DNA of 64,000 bases from Rhizobium sp. RM (GTDB lineage: Bacteria; Pseudomonadota; Alphaproteobacteria; Rhizobiales; Rhizobiaceae): assembly GCF_013390595.1 (NCBI RefSeq), contig NZ_JACAWV010000023.1:124001-188000 (forward strand). The letters are read 5' to 3'. Below the pieces are notes generated by a model. It was not told the origin of the DNA. It saw only the letters and a program-made list of their open reading frames with translations, and did not search any database. Shown here one piece after another: positions 17,738 through 27,114 of this stretch (within the stretch, counting starts at the first letter, position 1; each line of letters opens with the position of its first letter). The position numbers and the translations under genes are program-made.

Positions 17738-18646
17738 TTATGCTCGGCCACGCCGTTTCGCGCGTCTTTCAAACAGGGCGGCGACCTGGAGTGAGACAAG
17801 TATGATCGCAACGCCGGCGGCTACGCGTGCCTCTGGCACTTCCCCAAATATGAAATAACCGACCGCTGTCGTAAAAAGCAGCGAGAGATAACCGACCGGC
17901 GCAAGAAGGCTTGCGTCCGCCATGCGATAAGCTCGAAGGAAGCAATATTGCCCGAGCTGTGCGAGAAAGCCGATTGCCAAGAGCGGCAACCAATCGAAGG
18001 CTAGAACCGGTTGCCACGTCCACAACGCCGGGACCGCTGTGATGGCAGCGAGACCGACCGTGTAGAAGACCATCATCACAGTGGTGTTTTCCTCGCGAAG
18101 CGCACGGGTCTGAATGATCGCCAGCGCTCCGAAGATGACCGAAACGAGAACGACCAGGACGCCAGCGTTAAAATCGGCTGTCCCCGGCGCAATGACAACA
18201 AGAACGCCCATAAACGCCATGATCGCCCCCGCCCAGCGAATGCGGCTGACATATTCGCCGAGAAACACGACTGCCATTGCCATCGTCACCAACGGCCTGG
18301 AAAAGCCGACTGCATTGACCGTCGCAAGCGGCAACATGGTGATCGCAAGAAAATTGCTCGTCAGCGCGATCGCGTTGCAAGCGATGCGGAAGAGATTGCG
18401 GAGCGGATATTTAACACTCAGCATTTCCCCCCGGTGACGCCAAATCAACGGCAGGATGAATAAAAGGCCGATCACTGCACGAATGAAGACGAGCTGAAAC
18501 GCCGGATAGGTAGCACCTTGCGCCTTGACGAGGGCCGTCATTCCGCCCGCCACCAGCGTCATATCAAGCAGCAGCCAGCCGACAGCGACGCGGGCATTGG
18601 AGCCTTGCGTCTCCAATGCCGTTACGCTGTCATTTTGCGCGTTCAC
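17738..18646 (-). CDS. EamA/DMT-family transporter
   Basis: 302 residues with about ten membrane segments arranged as two EamA repeats (roughly 20-150 and 165-295). It starts with GTG overlapping the TGA of the PIG-L gene (GTGA), so it is translationally coupled to it and is the third gene of the ROK-PIG-L-EamA operon. DMT carriers usually export amino acids, nucleosides or other small metabolites. In this setting it may expel an end product or a toxic intermediate of the pathway encoded by the cluster; it could equally be an uptake carrier. Confidence 0.88.
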   Translation of the reverse strand: MNAQNDSVTALETQGSNARVAVGWLLLDMTLVAGGMTALVKAQGATYPAFQLVFIRAVIGLLFILPLIWRHRGEMLSVKYPLRNLFRIACNAIALTSNFLAITMLPLATVNAVGFSRPLVTMAMAVVFLGEYVSRIRWAGAIMAFMGVLVVIAPGTADFNAGVLVVLVSVIFGALAIIQTRALREENTTVMMVFYTVGLAAITAVPALWTWQPVLAFDWLPLLAIGFLAQLGQYCFLRAYRMADASLLAPVGYLSLLFTTAVGYFIFGEVPEARVAAGVAIILVSLQVAALFERRAKRRGRA

Positions 18647-21045
18647 GCCGGCTGCACAAGGTTTGCCATCAGGCGGAATGCGCCGGGAACCAGTTTGTCC
18701 ATCTGGTGATGGAGGACCAGACTGGTGTGCGTGTGGCGTCCTTCGCCGAAACGGCCCGAAATCAACGCGCCTTTCAGAGGCTGTTCGTTGACATCATGCA
18801 TGGCAAGCAATGGTTCGTAACCATCATCCCACCGTGCCGCGAAATAAAGGCCTCTCTCCTTGTCCCATCCGGACCAATCCTCATCACTGATCACGTTCGG
18901 CCCCGCAAGCAACGGATGATCGGGCGCGAGTACCGTCACCTCGGCCTGCGGATCCGTCACGCGCCAACGTAACGACGGTTTTCCGATCTCAAGCCGCCTG
19001 ACGGGTGTCGACTGCGGGTCCCATCCATCGCTTGGCCGATGATAGAGGGTGACGAGATGCCCTCCCTGTTCGACAAATCGATGCAGCTTGGCGGTTGCTG
19101 CGGCGAGATCGCTTCTAATTCCGAAGGCGAATATGCCGACGACTATGGTCGTATAGGACGTGAGATCGCCGCTGAGCGCCTGCGCATCGAGCTCAGTCAC
19201 GTCGAGGCCCATGCGGCCGAGCCAGGAACCAACGTTGTCTGCGCCACCACCGACGTAACCCACTCGTGCTCCAGCTGGCAGCTTCATGTCGAGCGATAAG
19301 ATTCTGAGTTTGGACGGCGCCAGAAACCTTGCCCGGCCAATATGAGGATAGGCAATCGGCGTCACCTGAAACGCAGCATGGGATCCGGTGTGTGCATCAA
19401 GTGAAACAAGCCCGGCAACAGCTTCTCGTGTGCGCTCTGCAACCCAGTCTTCGCCTGATTTGCGCACCTTCCATCCGTCCGTGGCCTTGAAGGAAAGAGC
19501 CGTCTCGTCGCCCCGTGCGAGCGCCTTGAAACCCAACTGTGGTGCCGAAGCGCCAAGAGGAACAAGGAGCGCGTCGGGCGCAAGTGTCAGCGAAAGCGCG
19601 GGAGAGACAAAAAACGGCTCCTCGAGATCGAAGCTGGTAGTCACGGTCCGCGCCCCGATCTTCGCTGACACCCGAACAGACGCATGACCATTGCCACCCA
19701 TGGCATTCCAGACCGGCTGGTAGAGCCCTGAAACGGGTACATCCTTTTCGGCCAACAACGAGAATACCGTGGCCTGACCGAGCGTTTCGACGGAGGATGA
19801 GACGCCGGATGGAAGAACAGGCGTGACATCGACCTCGTATGTGGAGGGTGACGCCGAAAATTCGACGTGCAAGAAAGCTTGTCCGCCCGGCCTTATCTCG
19901 GCTGGCTCCACATAGGCGCGCTCAAAAATATCGATTGCTGTCAGGATCGCTGCGTCGAGCTGCGCGCGTTTACGGACGATCCGATGCCCGTGAAGGTCAC
20001 GGAATTCCTGTCCTGCCGTTTCGTCGACATGTTGCAGGAGGGTCGCGGCCTCAAGAAGTGACGCCTCGATTAGTTGCCTCGCCGGGAAGGCCGAAATCGC
20101 GCTGGCAATTGCCTCATCGGCTTCACCCAATGCCTTCACCAGATCGGGATCAAGTCCCGGATGCTCCGCGAGGTCCAAGAGTGACGCTGGAAGATTGTCG
20201 GCAATGGTTGCCTCTTCGCGATCACCGTTCTCGCTTGTCTCAAGGTGCAACTGCCAAAACACCTGCGGATCCTTTGGCCAGTGACCCATCCCCTGCGAGG
20301 CATGATAAAACCTGGACCATTCACCGATACGGTCATATTGCGCACCAGTTGCCTGTTCTTTTCCCTCTGCGGCGATGACGAGCGTCGTTTCGGGTGGAGG
20401 AATCTCATCGTCATAGGTATCGCCACCGCCCGACCAGGCAGGCAGGTAAAACTTTGCCACTTTCCACGGTGTCAGCCCTTCAGAAAAATGCTCCGGAAAG
20501 GCCGATGTATCAGCAGCCAGAGAGATCGCAGTCTTGGCAGCGCGTGTCATGGCGCGGTGATGGCCATGCTGGCCTGGTACATCGAGGAAGGTTGGAATGA
20601 CGATATCGGGACGTTCCTTGCGATAGGCACGGACGAGCCGTTCAACGATGCGCGCTTCTCCCCACCGGTCAAACGTCCGGTCGCCATCCTTGGAGAAACC
20701 GAAATCATGAATGAGGTCGGCTGGTCCATGCCCGAGCCAGTGGACGTCGGCGTCGATGACGCGAGCGGCCTCCTCTAGCTCACGGGACCGTATGACGCCA
20801 AGAGCACCGAGGCGTTCTGGCCCCAGAGCATTCTGGCCACCTTCGCCACGCGTCGAGCAGGCGATAATAACCCGCATGCCCAGCTCCATCCTGAGATAGG
20901 CAAGCAACCCGTTCTGCTCATCATCGGGATGCGCACCGGTGTGCATCACCGTCGCGACCGATTTCAGGGCACTCAGCCGACGGTGCATGCGCACAAACCA
21001 TGGGTCGGCCATCTGCCGTTCGATACGCTCTCGTGGATTCAGCAT
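18643..21045 (-). CDS. Large PIG-L (LmbE) family deacetylase with C-terminal extra domains
   Basis: 800 residues from the ATG at 21045, which has GGAGGAG nine bases upstream. The PIG-L zinc motif AHPDDE is at residues 38-43 and the second ligand motif HGHH follows (VPGQHGHHRAM near 160). The catalytic domain covers about the first 280 residues; the rest has beta-rich segments and, from about residue 590, an alpha/beta region resembling a glutamine-amidotransferase-like fold. PIG-L enzymes remove acetyl groups from N-acetylglucosamine conjugates. No signal peptide is visible, so the substrate is presumably imported first. Most PIG-L enzymes are 220-300 residues, so this is an unusual long form. 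It is 19 bases after the ROK gene. Confidence 0.85.
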   Translation of the reverse strand: MLNPRERIERQMADPWFVRMHRRLSALKSVATVMHTGAHPDDEQNGLLAYLRMELGMRVIIACSTRGEGGQNALGPERLGALGVIRSRELEEAARVIDADVHWLGHGPADLIHDFGFSKDGDRTFDRWGEARIVERLVRAYRKERPDIVIPTFLDVPGQHGHHRAMTRAAKTAISLAADTSAFPEHFSEGLTPWKVAKFYLPAWSGGGDTYDDEIPPPETTLVIAAEGKEQATGAQYDRIGEWSRFYHASQGMGHWPKDPQVFWQLHLETSENGDREEATIADNLPASLLDLAEHPGLDPDLVKALGEADEAIASAISAFPARQLIEASLLEAATLLQHVDETAGQEFRDLHGHRIVRKRAQLDAAILTAIDIFERAYVEPAEIRPGGQAFLHVEFSASPSTYEVDVTPVLPSGVSSSVETLGQATVFSLLAEKDVPVSGLYQPVWNAMGGNGHASVRVSAKIGARTVTTSFDLEEPFFVSPALSLTLAPDALLVPLGASAPQLGFKALARGDETALSFKATDGWKVRKSGEDWVAERTREAVAGLVSLDAHTGSHAAFQVTPIAYPHIGRARFLAPSKLRILSLDMKLPAGARVGYVGGGADNVGSWLGRMGLDVTELDAQALSGDLTSYTTIVVGIFAFGIRSDLAAATAKLHRFVEQGGHLVTLYHRPSDGWDPQSTPVRRLEIGKPSLRWRVTDPQAEVTVLAPDHPLLAGPNVISDEDWSGWDKERGLYFAARWDDGYEPLLAMHDVNEQPLKGALISGRFGEGRHTHTSLVLHHQMDKLVPGAFRLMANLVQPA

Positions 21046-21064
21046 TGACAGTCTCCTCCAGAAT

Positions 21065-22291
21065 TCAGGCCTGTGCAGCCCCAGTCGCCGCAATCGACGT
21101 CTCGAGTTTCGGTGTAACGATATCGAAAAGGGGCAGAGCTGCAGCGCCAAGGGCCGCCGTCAACTGCCCGGATGTCCCATGGATCACGCGTGGCAACTCG
21201 CGCTGCCGGCGGCTTGCAACCGATGTCGGCAGGCTTCCCATGCGGGTGATGATTTCGCGGATGACAGGCTCCGGCAGTGCGCCACCGAGAATGATTGTCT
21301 GCGGATCAAGGATGTTTTCGAGCATCGCGACAATCGGCGCCAGATGATCGGCTGCCTCATCGATCCACGCCATCAGGACGGGATTGGATGCATTGAAAAG
21401 CGCCTCAAGGTCATCGAGTTCGGTATCGGCAATGCCGATGGCCTGCAATTTCTCCTTGAGCACATAAGCCGAGGCATAGGCCTCCAGGCAGCCTCTCTGT
21501 CCGCAGGACGGGCACGGCCTGCCACGCGGAGATACGGTCACATGGCCGATTTCACCGGCGTTTCCAAAAGCACCGCGGTAAGGGGCGCCTTCCTGGATCA
21601 TTCCGAGACCGATACCGACCCCGAAATAGATCATGCAGAAATTCGGGATGCTGAGACCCTGACCGAACAGGCGCTCGCCGACGGCGGCCGCGGTCGCGTC
21701 GTTTTCAACCACGACCTGCTGGCCGCACGCATCGCTGAGCATTTGACGGGCATCGATCCCAACCCAGCCCGAAAGGGTCGTCGGGCCGACCGAGGTCATC
21801 CCGTCGATCTCGAAGGGCCCGGGCATGACCACGCCGGTCCCAAGCAGCCTGCATCCCAGGGCTCCTGCGACAGCGGCGTGCTCTGCGGCAAAGGTCTTGA
21901 GGATGTAATCCGGTTTGGTGTTTTTCAGACGCGTGACGCGCTCAGCGCGCAAGACACCGGCCAGGTCAAGGCCGACAGTGACCATGTGGTCAGCGGCGAT
22001 CTCAACGCCGATCGTCGCACCGCCGTCGGGATTGACGGCAAACTGGATCGGCGGCTGGCCACGGCCGGTGCGCCGACGTCCAAGCTCCTTCAGGAGCTCT
22101 TCACCCATCAGCTCTTCGACAATATTGGCAACTGCCTGCGGGGTCAGATGGGTGATCTTGGCAATCTGGGCGCGGCCGAGGGAGCCGTGCCTGCGAACAA
22201 GATCGAGGACGACTCGCCTGTTATGTTCGCGGCTGCGCTCGGGATTTTTGCCAATTGCGACCGGATAGGCATCCAACGTGTGCACCGTCAT
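21065..22291 (-). CDS. ROK-family transcriptional regulator (NagC/XylR type)
   Basis: 408 residues. N-terminal winged helix-turn-helix at about 22-75 (LGRAQIAKITHLTPQAVANIVEELM), then a ROK sugar-kinase-like domain. The ROK zinc site is intact (PCPSCGQRGCLEA near residue 263). The kinase catalytic region has diverged, as in NagC and Mlc. It is the first gene of the minus-strand operon and divergent from the ABC importer, with 254 bases between the starts. It should sense a sugar or amino sugar (phosphate) and control both operons. ROK regulators of this type often respond to N-acetylglucosamine derivatives, which fits the PIG-L neighbour. Confidence 0.92.
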   Translation of the reverse strand: MTVHTLDAYPVAIGKNPERSREHNRRVVLDLVRRHGSLGRAQIAKITHLTPQAVANIVEELMGEELLKELGRRRTGRGQPPIQFAVNPDGGATIGVEIAADHMVTVGLDLAGVLRAERVTRLKNTKPDYILKTFAAEHAAVAGALGCRLLGTGVVMPGPFEIDGMTSVGPTTLSGWVGIDARQMLSDACGQQVVVENDATAAAVGERLFGQGLSIPNFCMIYFGVGIGLGMIQEGAPYRGAFGNAGEIGHVTVSPRGRPCPSCGQRGCLEAYASAYVLKEKLQAIGIADTELDDLEALFNASNPVLMAWIDEAADHLAPIVAMLENILDPQTIILGGALPEPVIREIITRMGSLPTSVASRRQRELPRVIHGTSGQLTAALGAAALPLFDIVTPKLETSIAATGAAQA

Positions 22292-22352
22292 CTCTTCAAC
22301 TTCCCGTATCGTAGAAAATTCATAGCGTCGAATTCACGATAAGCGCAATATA

Positions 22353-22370
22353 ATAATTCAAGTAAATTAT
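22353..22370. promoter_or_regulatory. Candidate ROK operator in the divergent promoter region
   Basis: ATAATT-N6-AATTAT is a perfect inverted repeat in an AT-rich island between the ROK regulator and the ABC operon. NagC/Mlc-type operators are AT-rich inverted repeats, so the site is plausible; ownership is inferred. Confidence 0.4.
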
Positions 22371-22545
22371 CTTATTGACAAACTCGCTCCTTCAGAGAAC
22401 CGTAGAGGCCGACCGGGGGTCCGGCTCAGCGTGTTTCAGGGGTTAGCCAACCCTCCTGTAGCGAGCCGATAAAGTGCGCGCGAAAGCGTGGATAAAGGGA
22501 ACTCACTCCGCATCTGCAAAGCAGGCGGAGACAATGGAGGCTTAC

Positions 22546-23799
22546 ATGCGCAGGGCAACTTTGTTCGCCGGCTTGGTCGCCGGTTTCAGCACATTCGCAT
22601 TCAACGCAGCGCAAGCTGTCGAAATCGAATATTGGCAATATGTCTTCGACACACGCGTAAAGGCGATGGACGAGCTCATCGCAGAATTCCAGAAGGCAAA
22701 TCCTGACATCACCGTCAAACAGGTAACCTTCCCATACGCCGACTATCAGACACGCGTCATTGCCGCCAACATGTCCGGCAATGGCCCTGATGTCATGCAG
22801 CTTTTCTATGGCTGGCTGGACAAGTTCGCGGCAGGCGGGATTTTGCAGCCGCTGCCAACCGATGCCTTCCCGCACGACAAGATCGAAAGCGACTTCTTCC
22901 CGATCGTCAGCGCCATGAAGCGTGGCGATGACTATTACGGCCTTCCGACAGCGGTTCGCTCGCTTGCCCTTTTCTACAACAAGAAGCTGTTCACGGAAGC
23001 AGGCCTCGATCCTGCCAACCCTCCGAAAACACTGGATGAATTCGTTGCGGCTGCAGAAAAGATCGCCAAGCACGATGCAGCAGGTAACCTCACCGTCGCA
23101 GGTTCGACGCTCGACATGGGTGGCCAGGATCACCAATGGTGGCGAGAGGCGCTGATCCGCCAATATGGTGGGGAACCCTACACCGACAACGACCAGAAGG
23201 TTACCTACAACAGCGAGGCCGGTGTTCAGGCGCTTAAATTCTACACGAGCCTGCAGCTTGAAAAGAAGATCGGTCAGGCCGGTTTCATGGATGAAGGCCA
23301 GGCCGCCTTCCGGGCCGGAAAAGCGGGGATGACGATTGACGGCACGTTCCGTCTTGGCTCCTTCCGGACCATCAAGGACTTCGAATGGGGCGTCACCGAG
23401 CTTCCCACCAACGACAAGAACATCCGCTCTAACTACGCCAGCTACTTCGCAAACGGCATCAGCGCCAAAACGACCGGCGAAGAACTGGAAGCCTCGAAGA
23501 AATTCCTCGCTTATATCTCCTCGCCCGAGGCCATGGCGATCTGGCTGAAGACAGTGGGGGAACTGCCTGCCCGACGTGAAGCGGCGTTGACCGAGCAAAA
23601 CCTGAAAGACCCGGTTTATGCGCCGTTCCTGAAGGGTCTTGAATACGCGCACACCACGCTCTTCAAGGACGAGGCTGCTCAACGGCAAAACGCGATCGAC
23701 ATGACGAACCGCGTTTTGCTGGAGGGTCAATCGGTTGAGGATTCCATCAAGGCGGCCGCAGAGGCCGAACAGGAAATCATCGACGCGGCCAAACCCTAA
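22546..23799 (+). CDS. ABC transporter periplasmic sugar-binding protein (CUT1, solute-binding family 1)
   Basis: 417 residues from the ATG at 22546, with GGAGG five bases upstream (another ATG four codons earlier is possible). Signal peptide at 1-23 (MRRATLFAGLVAGFSTFAFNAAQA), mature start VEIEYWQYVFDTR. The fold elements of family 1 sugar binders are visible (PDVMQLFYGWLDKF near 75, KAGMTIDGTFRLG near 260). First gene of a six-gene operon of importer, lyase and kinase. A CUT1 importer points to an oligosaccharide, glycoside or sugar-polyol ligand. Confidence 0.93.
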   Translation: MRRATLFAGLVAGFSTFAFNAAQAVEIEYWQYVFDTRVKAMDELIAEFQKANPDITVKQVTFPYADYQTRVIAANMSGNGPDVMQLFYGWLDKFAAGGILQPLPTDAFPHDKIESDFFPIVSAMKRGDDYYGLPTAVRSLALFYNKKLFTEAGLDPANPPKTLDEFVAAAEKIAKHDAAGNLTVAGSTLDMGGQDHQWWREALIRQYGGEPYTDNDQKVTYNSEAGVQALKFYTSLQLEKKIGQAGFMDEGQAAFRAGKAGMTIDGTFRLGSFRTIKDFEWGVTELPTNDKNIRSNYASYFANGISAKTTGEELEASKKFLAYISSPEAMAIWLKTVGELPARREAALTEQNLKDPVYAPFLKGLEYAHTTLFKDEAAQRQNAIDMTNRVLLEGQSVEDSIKAAAEAEQEIIDAAKP

Positions 23800-23814
23800 G
23801 CTGAAGGTCAAGTC

Positions 23815-24756
23815 ATGACAGCGATCGACCAACAGGGGGCGGCATCCGGCCGCCCCGGCGGCTCCTTTGGAGATCGCCTTTCCATGCGCACCAAACGGCT
23901 TATCTGGATCTGGAGCTTCCTAGCGATCCCGATCCTCTTTTACAGCGTCATCCGCTTTTATCCGACGCTGCAGGCCTTCTGGCTGTCTTTCACCAACTGG
24001 GATCTGCTGCGGCCGGCCAAGTTCATTGGCGTTGCCAACTATGTGAAATTGTTCAAGGACCCGCAGTTCTGGAAGGTCTTCAAGAACACGTTCACCTATC
24101 TCATCATCGGCACACCGATCAGCCTGGTTCTGGCCTTTGTCATCGCCTTTTATCTTGACCGTGTCCGCGTTCTGCACGGCTTTATCCGTGCGCTCTATTT
24201 CCTTCCCTATCTGACGACAGCTGCGGCAATGGCCTGGGTCTGGCGCTGGTTTTACCAACCGCCGCCGATCGGCATCATCAATGACGTGCTGGGCCTTATC
24301 GGAATTCCGCAGCAGCCTTTCATCCGTTCGACTGACCAGGCTCTCTTCTCGATCATGGTGACGGCCATCTGGGCAGGTCTGGGTTTCCAGATCATCATCT
24401 TCATGGCCGGGCTGCGTGCCATTCCGACAACGTTTTATGAGGCTGCGCGCATCGACGGCCTTGGCGAGTGGGCAATCCTGCGCAAGATCACCCTGCCACT
24501 CCTCAAACCAACCACGGTCTTTCTCGTGGTATTCTCGTCGATCGGATTTTTGCGCATCTTCGACCAGGTCTACAACATGACCACCAACGACCCGGGCGGT
24601 CCGCTCGGATCAACGAAGCCGCTTGTGCTGATGATCTACCAGACGGCGTTCAACTCCTATGCGATGGGCTATGCGGCCGCACAAACGGTCGTCCTGTTCA
24701 CCATTCTCCTTGCCGTATCGCTGATCCAGCTCTGGGTGCTGAGGGAAAAGAAATGA
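23815..24756 (+). CDS. ABC transporter permease, MalF type (CUT1)
   Basis: 313 residues, about six membrane segments, with the first at about residue 28-52. The EAA loop reads YEAARIDGLGEWAILRKITLPLL near residue 210-230, the standard MalF/UgpA form. It follows the binding-protein gene after 15 bases and ends in an ATGA overlap with the second permease. Together they make the transmembrane heterodimer. Confidence 0.95.
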   Translation: MTAIDQQGAASGRPGGSFGDRLSMRTKRLIWIWSFLAIPILFYSVIRFYPTLQAFWLSFTNWDLLRPAKFIGVANYVKLFKDPQFWKVFKNTFTYLIIGTPISLVLAFVIAFYLDRVRVLHGFIRALYFLPYLTTAAAMAWVWRWFYQPPPIGIINDVLGLIGIPQQPFIRSTDQALFSIMVTAIWAGLGFQIIIFMAGLRAIPTTFYEAARIDGLGEWAILRKITLPLLKPTTVFLVVFSSIGFLRIFDQVYNMTTNDPGGPLGSTKPLVLMIYQTAFNSYAMGYAAAQTVVLFTILLAVSLIQLWVLREKK

Positions 24757-25595
24757 GCGAAGCACAGCCACTTTCCCACGCCCGCATCCGTCCTGGCCGC
24801 ATCATCGCATGGACGCTGCTGTTTATTGGCGGTCTGATCATGGTGTCACCGCTGCTTTTCATGTTCTCGACATCGTTGAAAACAGCAGATCAGGTCTACG
24901 ACCTCAGACTTATTCCGGCTGCGCCAACACTTTCGAACTATGTCACCGTGATGGCTGACGGACGCTTCCTGCGGTGGTTCTTCAACTCTATGCTGGTTGC
25001 GATCGTCGTGACCCTCTCGAACTGCTTTTTCGACAGTCTGGTTGGCTACACGCTGGCAAAGTTCGAGTTCCGTGGACGCTATTTCATCTTCATTGCTATT
25101 CTTTCGACGTTGATGATCCCAACGGAGATGCTTGTTATTCCATGGTATCTGATGTCGAGCCAGCTCGGCTGGCTGGATAGTTACTGGGGCATCATGTTCC
25201 CGGGCATGATGACGGCATTCGGCACCTTCCTGATGAAGCAGTTCTTCGAGACGGTCCCGAACGATTTCATCGAGGCTGCCAGGGTCGATGGACTGAACGA
25301 ATTCCAGATCTGGTGGAAGGTTGCCCTGCCTTTGGTAACACCTGCGCTCTCCGCACTTGCCATCTTCACATTCCTTGGCAACTGGACCGCGTTTTTCTGG
25401 CCGTTGATCGTCACCACCAGCAAGGAGCTCTACACCTTGCCTGTCGGCCTCTCGAGCTTTGCTGTCGAGCAGCAGATCCAGTGGGAAATGATCATGACCG
25501 GGGCCGCCATTGCGACCATTCCAACACTGATCGTCTTCATCGTCCTGCAACGCTACATCGTCCGCGGTGTGATGCTGGCGGGCCTGAAAGGATAA
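24753..25595 (+). CDS. ABC transporter permease, MalG type (CUT1)
   Basis: 280 residues from the ATG at 24753, which overlaps the TGA stop of the MalF-type gene; longer in-frame starts lie inside that gene and are not used. About six membrane segments and the EAA loop IEAARVDGLNEFQIWWKVALPLV near residue 175-195. It partners the MalF-type permease and the UgpC-type ATPase at 27114-28154. Only four bases separate it from the lyase gene. Confidence 0.95.
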   Translation: MSEAQPLSHARIRPGRIIAWTLLFIGGLIMVSPLLFMFSTSLKTADQVYDLRLIPAAPTLSNYVTVMADGRFLRWFFNSMLVAIVVTLSNCFFDSLVGYTLAKFEFRGRYFIFIAILSTLMIPTEMLVIPWYLMSSQLGWLDSYWGIMFPGMMTAFGTFLMKQFFETVPNDFIEAARVDGLNEFQIWWKVALPLVTPALSALAIFTFLGNWTAFFWPLIVTTSKELYTLPVGLSSFAVEQQIQWEMIMTGAAIATIPTLIVFIVLQRYIVRGVMLAGLKG

Positions 25596-25599
25596 CATC

Positions 25600-27114
25600 A
25601 TGGCCGATACGAACCCGCGCCTTTCCGATACCAGCAAGTTTCCAGACGCCGTTTACAAGGAAACAGTGCTTCGCCCCCTGTTCGATGGCGCAAAAAATCA
25701 TCACGTCGATGGTTTTAGGCGCATTGACCGGGCCCATCTGGTCATGCTGCGTGAAACAGGCATTCTTGACGCTGAAACCGCCGCAAAAATTGCTGGCGCC
25801 CTTGAAGATATCGACAGATCCAGCGATCCCTCGAGCCTCATCTATACCGGCGAGGTCGAGGACTTCTTTTTCCTGATCGAGAAAGAACTGAAAGCAAGGA
25901 TTGGCGTCGATGTGGCCGGGCGACTGCATACGGCCCGCTCTCGAAACGATATCGATCACACACTTTTCAAACTCGGCCTGAAAGAAAAGATCGATGCCCT
26001 GATGTTCAAGGCACGTCTTCTTCTGGAGGCACTGATCGACGCCGCAGAGCGGAATGAAAATACGCTGATCGTCGCCTACACGCACGGGCAGCCGGCGCAA
26101 CCGACGACGTTCGGCCACTATCTTTCTGCGGCGATCGAAGTCCTGACCCGAGACATCGACCGCTTTGCAGAAGCCCGCCGGATTGTCGACCTTTCACCGA
26201 TGGGCGCTGCGGCAATCACGACGTCGGGCTTTCCAATCGACCGGGCGCGCGTTGCAGAGTTGCTAGGTTTTTCGGCCCCGCTGCGCAATTCCTATTCCTG
26301 TATCGCTGCGGTCGATTATACCACAGCGACCTATTCGGCCATGGAACTGATGTTCTTGCATCTTGGGCGGCTTATCCAGGATTTTCAGTTCTGGACGAGT
26401 TTCGAGGTCGGCCAGATATACGTTCCGAATTCGCTCGTGCAGATTTCCTCGATCATGCCGCAAAAGCGCAATCCCGTTCCGATCGAGCACCTGCGCCATC
26501 TCGCAAGCCAGACATTCGGCCGGGCACGCACCATGCTCGACGTTATGCACAACACGCCGTTTACCGACATGAATGACAGCGAAGGAGAAACGCAGGGCGT
26601 CGGTTATGAGGCATTCGCCTCGGCTGGGCGTGTGCTTGATCTCCTTGCAAGCCTCATCGGCAAGATCAGCATCGATCCTGAACGGGTCGATCGGAACATC
26701 CGCCGCTCCTGCATCACCATCACCGAACTTGCAGATTCACTCGTGCGCATTGAGGGCCTTTCGTTCCGCCAGGCTCATGAAATTGCTGCTACGGTCGCCA
26801 AAAGTGTCGTCGCCTTGAAGGGCGATTTGCCGACTGACGGCTATCCTCCATTCCAGAAAGCCTTCAGGGAGCTGGCAGGTCAGGATACGACGGTCGACGA
26901 AACGACATTCAGAAACATCGTATCGCCTGAGCACTTCGTCGCCGTTCGCAGCCGTTTCGGTGGCCCGGCCCCGGCCCCTATGCGCGAAGCAATCGCGGTC
27001 TATCGTGAAAAGCTTGGCGCCCTCGCTGCCGAGGCCCAAAAGTTCGCAGATCACGAAGCGGCGAAAGCCACTGAACTCACCGAGAAATTTACCGCCCTGA
27101 CGGGAGCGCGATAA
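25600..27114 (+). CDS. Argininosuccinate lyase-superfamily enzyme inside a sugar ABC operon
   Basis: 504 residues. Superfamily landmarks are all present: TARSRNDID near residue 110 (equivalent of TGRSRND), YTHGQPAQPTTFGHYL near 158-173, and the mobile catalytic loop SSIMPQKRNP near 285-294 with its serine pair. Enzymes of this family cleave a C-N (or C-O) bond next to a succinyl group by elimination and release fumarate. It is a little longer than housekeeping ArgH (about 460-470 residues). The gene sits between the permease and ATPase genes of a carbohydrate importer with no arginine genes nearby, so a catabolic role on an imported N-substituted aspartate or similar compound is more likely than arginine synthesis. 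The substrate is unknown. Confidence 0.85.
   Translation: MADTNPRLSDTSKFPDAVYKETVLRPLFDGAKNHHVDGFRRIDRAHLVMLRETGILDAETAAKIAGALEDIDRSSDPSSLIYTGEVEDFFFLIEKELKARIGVDVAGRLHTARSRNDIDHTLFKLGLKEKIDALMFKARLLLEALIDAAERNENTLIVAYTHGQPAQPTTFGHYLSAAIEVLTRDIDRFAEARRIVDLSPMGAAAITTSGFPIDRARVAELLGFSAPLRNSYSCIAAVDYTTATYSAMELMFLHLGRLIQDFQFWTSFEVGQIYVPNSLVQISSIMPQKRNPVPIEHLRHLASQTFGRARTMLDVMHNTPFTDMNDSEGETQGVGYEAFASAGRVLDLLASLIGKISIDPERVDRNIRRSCITITELADSLVRIEGLSFRQAHEIAATVAKSVVALKGDLPTDGYPPFQKAFRELAGQDTTVDETTFRNIVSPEHFVAVRSRFGGPAPAPMREAIAVYREKLGALAAEAQKFADHEAAKATELTEKFTALTGAR

Noticed and set aside
22412-22461. Riboswitch in the leader of the sugar importer operon
   Set aside because: Two imperfect stems (GCC/GGC-rich and a CAGGGGTT/AACCCTCCTG pairing) are visible, but they match no riboswitch core I know and contain several mismatches.
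22426-23832. 468-codon open frame on the - strand opposite the sugar-binding protein
   Set aside because: The opposite strand encodes a clear signal peptide and family 1 binding-protein fold; the antisense product has no coherent features.
25600-27114. Calling the lyase the housekeeping argH
   Set aside because: It is locked by overlaps into a sugar importer operon, no arginine gene is nearby, and the sequence after the catalytic loop departs from typical ArgH. The possibility is kept open as a test rather than as the name.
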